5,462 nt of DNA from assembly GCA_022565075.1 (NCBI GenBank), contig JADFKG010000135.1, forward strand, positions 1 through 5,462, written 5' to 3'. Each line of letters opens with the position of its first letter. Position 1 is the stretch's first letter. The DNA is from Chloroflexota bacterium. GTDB lineage: Bacteria; Chloroflexota; Dehalococcoidia; SM23-28-2; RBG-16-64-32. The notes below the pieces were generated by a model. That model ran no database searches. It saw only the letters and a list, made by a program, of their open reading frames with translations, and had not been told where the DNA came from. The position numbers were made by a program, and so were the translations under genes. Shown piece after piece: positions 1 to 3,850 of the stretch.

Positions 1-564
1 CGCGACGGCCCGCAGCTTGTCAGCCGGCACCACCTCGTCGAGAAAACCAGCGTCACGCGCGCCGTTCGGGTCGTAAATCTTCGCGGTAAGCGTAGCTTGC
101 GTCAGATAGCGTTTGGAAAGGCGGTCCTTCGCCAGTAACCACGCGAACGGCGGCAGCGTCGCGCCGATGGCGACTTCGTTCAGACCGATTCGAAAATCAC
201 CGTCTGCACCGAGGCGATGATCGCCAGTGAGCAGACACAACGCGCCAAGCGCAATGGCGTGTCCCGGCGCAGCGACGACCAGGGGCTGCGGCCATCCGTA
301 CAGGCGCATCATGAGACGCGCACCGCCCAGCGCCTGGGCGCGTGCCTGCGTTGCGTCTCCACCGCGAATCACGTTGAGGTCGAACCCGCCCGAGAACATG
401 CCTGGTCGGCCGGTCAATACGACGGCTCTGGCATCCTCCGCGGCGCGGTCGAGCATTGCATCAACGGCGGCAATCATTGGTGGCCCGAAGGCGTTGGCCT
501 TGCCATCGTCCATGCTGATGAGGGCCACGTCGCCGACCTGTTCGTATCTGGTCAACTCGGTCAT
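1..564 (-). CDS. Crotonase-family protein (enoyl-CoA hydratase/isomerase-like), C-terminus cut by window edge
   Basis: The first 188 residues are visible; the frame is open to base 1, so the C-terminus is missing. Full-length crotonases are usually about 230-290 residues. The fold acts on acyl-CoA thioesters in the cytosol. Family signs: the N-terminal strand ending in DDGKANAF (19-26); the first oxyanion-hole segment FSGGFDL (57-63); the second, PGHAIALG (100-107), followed by GDHRLG (114-119); and a conserved glutamate, E130, in LNEVAIG (128-134). The FDEVVP-like segment FLDEVVP (174-180) is also typical. By eye, E130 matches Glu164 of rat hydratase, while the position of Glu144 is Leu109. 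A hydratase reaction is therefore uncertain, and an isomerase or other CoA-ester activity is possible. ATG at 562-564 was chosen because an AGGAG lies 8 bases upstream. The gene is divergent from the HNH gene. The family call is firm; the substrate is unknown. Confidence 0.9.
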   Translation of the reverse strand, partial: MTELTRYEQVGDVALISMDDGKANAFGPPMIAAVDAMLDRAAEDARAVVLTGRPGMFSGGFDLNVIRGGDATQARAQALGGARLMMRLYGWPQPLVVAAPGHAIALGALCLLTGDHRLGADGDFRIGLNEVAIGATLPPFAWLLAKDRLSKRYLTQATLTAKIYDPNGARDAGFLDEVVPADKLRAVA

Positions 565-572
565 GGGATCAT

Positions 573-577
573 CTCCT
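573..577 (-). promoter_or_regulatory. Ribosome binding site of the crotonase gene
   Basis: The minus strand reads AGGAG, separated by 8 bases from the ATG at 562-564. This is a consensus Shine-Dalgarno sequence at good spacing and supports that start codon. Confidence 0.75.
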
Positions 578-619
578 GTTGATGGCGAGGTCCGCGGAAC
601 AAGGCGGCCCAGCGCTTCA

Positions 620-648
620 TTCATCGCGCGTTCGGTGTGAAAAGTCAA
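620..648 (-). promoter_or_regulatory. Possible sigma-70-type promoter for the crotonase gene
   Basis: On the minus strand a TTGACT box (643-648, five of six matches to the -35 consensus) is followed after 17 bases by GATGAA (620-625, three of six matches to the -10 consensus). Transcription would start near base 613, giving a leader of about 50 bases that includes the AGGAG site. The -35 match and spacing are good but the -10 is poor, so this is only a candidate. Confidence 0.35.
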
Positions 649-653
649 CGAGC

Positions 654-675
654 CCCGTACCCGGTCCGGAACGGG
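654..675. repeat. Imperfect 22-bp palindrome, possible operator
   Basis: The arms CCCGT (654-658) and ACGGG (671-675) pair perfectly, and C660, C661 and G663 also pair with G669, G668 and C666. Eight of eleven symmetric positions match. It lies just upstream of the candidate -35 box of the crotonase gene, where a dimeric regulator could bind. In GC-rich DNA such symmetry can arise by chance, so regulation is speculative. Confidence 0.25.
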
Positions 676-828
676 AGATGGGGCGTGTCACTGCCGTCCG
701 AATCCCTCCGCTCGAAGAGTCGAACTCCCCGATGGTGAAGGCCGCACGCTCCATAGAGGGGGTGAGCATTGGATCCGGCGGCGCCAACGACTCGGCGGCG
801 CCCCCGGCACCGCGACGACGATAGTGTG

Positions 829-1608
829 ATGGAGATGGCGAGCGGAACTAGCTGGACGCGCCAACAGTCGTTGGTGGCGCTCAATCTGTACTGCCAACTC
901 CCGTTCGGGAAGCTTCACCACCGCAATCCCGAAATCATCCGTTGCGCCCAGCTAATCGGCAGGACTCCATCGGCGCTTGCTATGAAGTTGACCAACTTCG
1001 CCAGCCTTGATCCGGCCATCACGTCGACCGGGCGGAGCGGACTACCGAACGTGTCCAACGCTGACAAGGCCATCTGGTCGGAGATGCAGGCGGATTGGGA
1101 TCAGTTCGGTATCGAGGCGCGTGAAGCGGCGGCCAGCCTCGGCGTCGCTGACTCGGATGCCACGAGTGAGGCCCAGGCCACAGATGAACTCCCCGACTAC
1201 ACTGGCGCAAACAGGCAAGCCGAGGTTGCTGTCCGCATCGGCCAGTACTCATTCCGCCGGACGGTCCTCAGCGCTTATGATTATCGCTGCTGCATTTCCG
1301 GTCTGGCTGTGCCCTCGCTACTCGTCGCTAGCCACATTAAGCCGTGGCGAGTCGATGAACGAAACCGCCTTAATCCCCGGAACGGCCTGTGTCTGTCGGC
1401 CCTCCACGACAGAGCGTTCGATGTGGGCATCATAACCATTACAGACGAGATGACCGTCAGCGTGTCCCAAGCCCACGCGACCGAAGCAGACGGCTTCTTT
1501 CAGTCGGCCCTTTCCTCCTACCATGGTCGGCCAATTACGCTCCCCGAGAAATTCCCACCAGCGGAGGAGTTTCTCAGTTATCACCGGCAGCACGTATTTC
1601 AAGGATGA
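829..1608 (+). CDS. HNH endonuclease (HNH_2-type C-terminal domain)
   Basis: A 259-residue protein expected to be a metal-dependent DNA endonuclease of the betabetaalpha-metal fold, acting in the cytosol. The N-terminal part (about 9-62) begins SWTRQQSLVALNLY and carries LIGRTPSALAMKL (42-54) and NFASLDP (56-62). This is the conserved helical, probably DNA-contacting, region that precedes the nuclease in this family. A variable, polar linker (about 95-130) follows. The nuclease core includes CCISG (154-158), ASHIKPW (167-173) with H169, LNPRNGLCLS (181-190) with N185, and ALHDRAFD (191-198) with H193, so the HNH triad is intact. ATG 829 was chosen because the family usually starts just before the W-T-R segment; ATG 835 is also possible, and a TTG at 769 has a G-rich SD-like stretch but encodes an atypical Arg-rich extension. 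No strong ribosome site precedes 829. The biological role (defence, mobile DNA or repair) cannot be read from the sequence. Confidence 0.88.
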   Translation: MEMASGTSWTRQQSLVALNLYCQLPFGKLHHRNPEIIRCAQLIGRTPSALAMKLTNFASLDPAITSTGRSGLPNVSNADKAIWSEMQADWDQFGIEAREAAASLGVADSDATSEAQATDELPDYTGANRQAEVAVRIGQYSFRRTVLSAYDYRCCISGLAVPSLLVASHIKPWRVDERNRLNPRNGLCLSALHDRAFDVGIITITDEMTVSVSQAHATEADGFFQSALSSYHGRPITLPEKFPPAEEFLSYHRQHVFQG

Positions 1609-1610
1609 GG
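1607..1610 (+). promoter_or_regulatory. Ribosome binding site of the small acidic gene, overlapping the HNH stop
   Basis: GAGG at 1607-1610 overlaps the last bases of the HNH stop codon TGA (1606-1608) and lies 6 bases before the ATG at 1617. This favours 1617 over the in-frame ATGs at 1605 and 1611, and suggests that translation of the two genes is coupled. Confidence 0.5.
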
Positions 1611-1616
1611 ATGCCC

Positions 1617-1925
1617 ATGAACATTTGTCTTGAGTACCAATACAGAGACGCAGGCAACTTCAAGAATTGGGGTGAGATCGTATTCTCGAATCCCCGCAGT
1701 CTTGCGCCAGAAGTCGTCACGCAAATGGCTGAAGAAGTGCTCATCGACCGGGAATTCTTCGTAGCATCCAGCGCACGAGTGCCTGACCTCCATTTCCCCG
1801 ACTGGAATCCCGATCTCGATCACGACTGGCACAAGATGGTTACCTTTCGATCTACCGACGAGGCCCCCAATGATCCAGAGCAGCGGACCATTGAAGATTT
1901 TGTTGCCTCGCTTCGTTCGGCATAA
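1617..1925 (+). CDS. Small acidic conserved hypothetical protein next to HNH endonuclease
   Basis: A 102-residue protein of unknown function. It begins MNICLEYQYRDAGNFKNWGE, and the Y-R-D-A-G-N-[FY]-K-N-W-G-E signature is one I recall from small conserved bacterial proteins, some beside HNH nuclease genes (memory, not a search). Other likely conserved parts are IDREFFVA (43-50), VPDLHF (55-60), LDHDWH (67-72) and STDEAP (79-84). It has no signal peptide, membrane segment or Cys pair. It has about 19 Asp/Glu against 9 Lys/Arg, so it is strongly acidic. The gene follows HNH by 8 bases and surely shares its transcript. If translation starts at ATG 1605, an ATGA overlap with the HNH stop results and the protein has 106 residues. 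An inhibitor, immunity or accessory role for the nuclease is an inference from linkage and charge only. Confidence 0.8.
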   Translation: MNICLEYQYRDAGNFKNWGEIVFSNPRSLAPEVVTQMAEEVLIDREFFVASSARVPDLHFPDWNPDLDHDWHKMVTFRSTDEAPNDPEQRTIEDFVASLRSA

Positions 1926-2010
1926 AGTACTGCCGCACGGTCGCGATGGCCTTGGCGACTCTGAGCAACATAGCTGACTAGCTCCCCTTCCCCCTTCCTG
2001 ATCGCGCCGC

Positions 2011-2016
2011 CATAAT
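2011..2016 (+). promoter_or_regulatory. Candidate -10 element of proS, possible leaderless promoter
   Basis: CATAAT matches the -10 consensus at five of six positions and ends 7 bases before the preferred proS ATG at 2024. Initiation at the usual distance would fall on or next to the start codon. No Shine-Dalgarno sequence is visible before 2024, 2015 or 2030. No good -35 box is seen at 17 bases upstream, where the DNA is a pyrimidine-rich run (about 1982-1998). The 98-base gap between the small acidic gene and proS shows no clear intrinsic terminator. Confidence 0.4.
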
Positions 2017-2023
2017 GTGGCCC

Positions 2024-3766
2024 ATGCGTATGTCGAGGCTGTTTTCGAAGACGTTGCGGGAGGTGCCCGCGGACGCTGAGACGGAGGGGCACCGGCTGCT
2101 CGTTCGCAGCGGGATGATCACGCCGATCGCGGCCGGCGTGTACGCCTACATGCCGCTGGGGCTGCGCGTGCTGCACGGCATCCAGTCGATCATCCGCGAG
2201 GAGATGGACCGCGAGGGGCCGGACGGCCGGGCGGGCCAGGAGCTGCTGATGTCGTCGCTGGTGCCGATCGAGTTCTACGAGCGGTCGGGGCGCGATCAGA
2301 CGATGGCCGAGATACTCTTCCGGCTGACGGACCACCACGACCGCGAGTTCGCGCTGGGCCCGACGCACGAAGAGGTGTTCGTCGAGGTCTTCAAGCGCAA
2401 CGTGCAGTCGTACCGCGACCTGCCGCTGATGCTCTACCAGATCGCGACGAAGTTCCGGGACGAGCCCCGGCCTCGCGGCGGCCTGATCCGGCTGCGGCAG
2501 TTCACGATGAAGGACCTCTACAGCTTCGACGCCGACCAGGAAGGCCTCGACGTCTCGTACCAGATGATGTTCGACGCCTACGTGCGGGTGTTTGAGCGCT
2601 GTGGCGTGCCGGTGATCCCGGTGCTGGCCGATTCGGGCGCGATGGGCGGCAACGATACGCACGAGTTCCTCTACCTGACGGAGATCGGCGAGGACCGCTG
2701 CCTGCTCTGCCCGAAGTGCGGCTACGCGGCGAACGCGGAGGTAGCGACGTTCGTGAAAGAGCCGGCCTACGCCGACGAGGAGCCGAAGCCGCTGGAGGAG
2801 ATCGATACGCCCGGCCTGACGACGATCGAGGCGCTGGCGGATCACCTGGGCGTGCCGAAGTCGAAGACGTGCAAGGCGGTGTTCTACACGGCCAGCTACG
2901 GCGACGAGCATGGCGGCGCGCGAAAAGACCCGGTGCTGGTGGCGATCCGCGGCGACATGGACGTCAACGAGTCGAAGCTCAGGAACGCGCTCGGCGCCAT
3001 CGAGTTGGAGTACATGGACGAGGGCGCTGTGACCAGGGCGGGGTTCGTCGCCGGATCGGCCTCGGCGGTCGGCCTCGAGAACATGAAGGTCGTCGCCGAC
3101 GATCTCGTCGTGCAAGAGCGGAACCTCGTGGCCGGGGCGAACAAGCCGGACAAGCACCTGCTCAACGTCAACCACGACCGCGACTGGAAGGCGGACATCG
3201 TCGCCGACGTCGCTCTGGCCGCCGGCGGGATGCTGTGCAGCAACTGCCAGACGCCGATGGACGAACGCCGCGGGATCGAGATGGGGCAGGTGTTCAAGCT
3301 CGGTGTGAAGTACTCGGAGGCGTTCGAGGCGTTCTTCCTTGACGCCGAGGGGCAGCAGCGCCCGGCCGTGATGGGCTCCTACGGGATCGGGATCGAGCGG
3401 CTGCTGGCGGCGATCGTCGAGGACAACCGGGATGAGGCCGGCATCATCTGGCCGCGTCAGTTGGCGCCGTACGACGTGCACCTGGTGGGGTTACAGGTCG
3501 AGAAGCCGGAGGTGCGAGAGGCGGCGGAGACACTGGTCGCCGAGCTGGAGTCGGCGGGCCTGTCGGTGCTCTACGACGACCGCGAAGAGTCGCCTGGCGT
3601 GAAGTTCAACGACGCCGACCTGCTGGGAATGCCGCTGCGAGTGACGGTCAGTCCGCGCAACCTGGACAAGGGTTCGGTGGAGCTGCGGCGGCGCGACGGC
3701 GGGGAGAACGAGCTGGTGGCCCGCGACGCGGCCGTGGACGAGATCAAGGCGCGGCTGGAAAGCTGA
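2024..3766 (+). CDS. proS: Prolyl-tRNA synthetase, bacterial type with inserted editing domain
   Basis: A class II aminoacyl-tRNA synthetase that charges tRNA-Pro with proline in the cytosol; 580 residues is normal for the bacterial type. The catalytic domain comprises about 1-225 and 410-475, with motif 1 around 45-80, motif 2 from KFRDEPRPRGGLIR through FTMKD (143-164), THEE (114-117), and motif 3 in GSYGIGIERLL (451-461). Between motifs 2 and 3 lies a YbaK/INS-type editing domain (about 265-395) with KSKTCKAVFY (279-288) and DMDVNESKL (311-319). Cys pairs flank it (C226/C229/C232 and C405/C408) and may bind a metal. The C-terminal anticodon-binding domain runs from APYDVHLVGL (481-490) to the end. 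ATG 2024 gives the family's typical MRMSRLFSKTLRE; 2015 and 2030 are alternatives. Two oddities: the proline ending motif 1 is Ser77, after about five inserted residues (65-70), and the editing-domain GxxxP proline is Ala348. The gene is convergent with the metalloprotease gene. Confidence 0.97.
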   Translation: MRMSRLFSKTLREVPADAETEGHRLLVRSGMITPIAAGVYAYMPLGLRVLHGIQSIIREEMDREGPDGRAGQELLMSSLVPIEFYERSGRDQTMAEILFRLTDHHDREFALGPTHEEVFVEVFKRNVQSYRDLPLMLYQIATKFRDEPRPRGGLIRLRQFTMKDLYSFDADQEGLDVSYQMMFDAYVRVFERCGVPVIPVLADSGAMGGNDTHEFLYLTEIGEDRCLLCPKCGYAANAEVATFVKEPAYADEEPKPLEEIDTPGLTTIEALADHLGVPKSKTCKAVFYTASYGDEHGGARKDPVLVAIRGDMDVNESKLRNALGAIELEYMDEGAVTRAGFVAGSASAVGLENMKVVADDLVVQERNLVAGANKPDKHLLNVNHDRDWKADIVADVALAAGGMLCSNCQTPMDERRGIEMGQVFKLGVKYSEAFEAFFLDAEGQQRPAVMGSYGIGIERLLAAIVEDNRDEAGIIWPRQLAPYDVHLVGLQVEKPEVREAAETLVAELESAGLSVLYDDREESPGVKFNDADLLGMPLRVTVSPRNLDKGSVELRRRDGGENELVARDAAVDEIKARLES

Positions 3767-3780
3767 CGGTCGTCGCCCCG

Positions 3781-3838
3781 CCCCGCTCGTGGTTCGAGAG
3801 CCTCACCATGAGCGGAACGGCGTGATTGAGCGAGAGGC
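3781..3838. repeat. Probable dispersed intergenic repeat with hairpin
   Basis: An 11-bp stem is formed by CCGCTCGTGGT (3783-3793) and ACCATGAGCGG (3805-3815), with one G-T pair and an 11-base loop. The minus strand, conceptually translated, reads PLMVRLSNHERGG, a phrase I recall as the frequent translation of a short repeat scattered between genes in many bacterial genomes. It fills the gap between the converging proS and metalloprotease genes. There is no T-tract on either side, so an intrinsic terminator is not supported, though a hairpin could still limit read-through or protect the mRNA 3' ends. Other copies cannot be seen in this window. Confidence 0.5.
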
Positions 3839-3850
3839 CCCTCCGGCGGT

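Larger units (their letters stand above)
565..828. other. Divergent intergenic region
   Basis: This stretch lies between the divergent crotonase and HNH genes. I see no convincing gene in it: the open frames on both strands are Arg/Pro/Ala-rich and resemble no family I know. The HNH frame stays open upstream to a TTG at 769, but the extra 20 residues are Arg-rich and unlike the family's N-terminus. The region probably carries the promoters of both flanking genes. A candidate for the minus strand is listed separately; no clear sigma-70-like promoter is visible for the plus strand. Confidence 0.6.

Noticed and set aside
217..640. Plus-strand open frames opposite the crotonase gene
   Set aside because: The minus strand encodes an unmistakable crotonase with a good ribosome site. 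The plus-strand products show no family features.
700..780. A T-arm-like GAGTTCGACTC on the minus strand suggesting a tRNA
   Set aside because: The T stem pairs poorly beyond three bases, and no D arm, anticodon arm, acceptor stem or CCA end can be assembled around it.
769..828. TTG start at 769 for the HNH gene, preceded by a G-rich SD-like stretch
   Set aside because: The 20 extra residues are Arg-rich, low in complexity and unlike the family's N-terminus, which begins shortly before the W-T-R segment. It remains a weak alternative.
1939..1960. Small inverted repeat (GTCGC/GCGAC) after the acidic gene as a terminator
   Set aside because: The stem is only five strong pairs with a 10-base loop and no T-tract follows.
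1820..3481. A 553-residue open frame on the minus strand opposite proS
   Set aside because: It mirrors the codon bias of the clear proS gene, is rich in Arg/His/Val/Leu, and has no recognisable domain.
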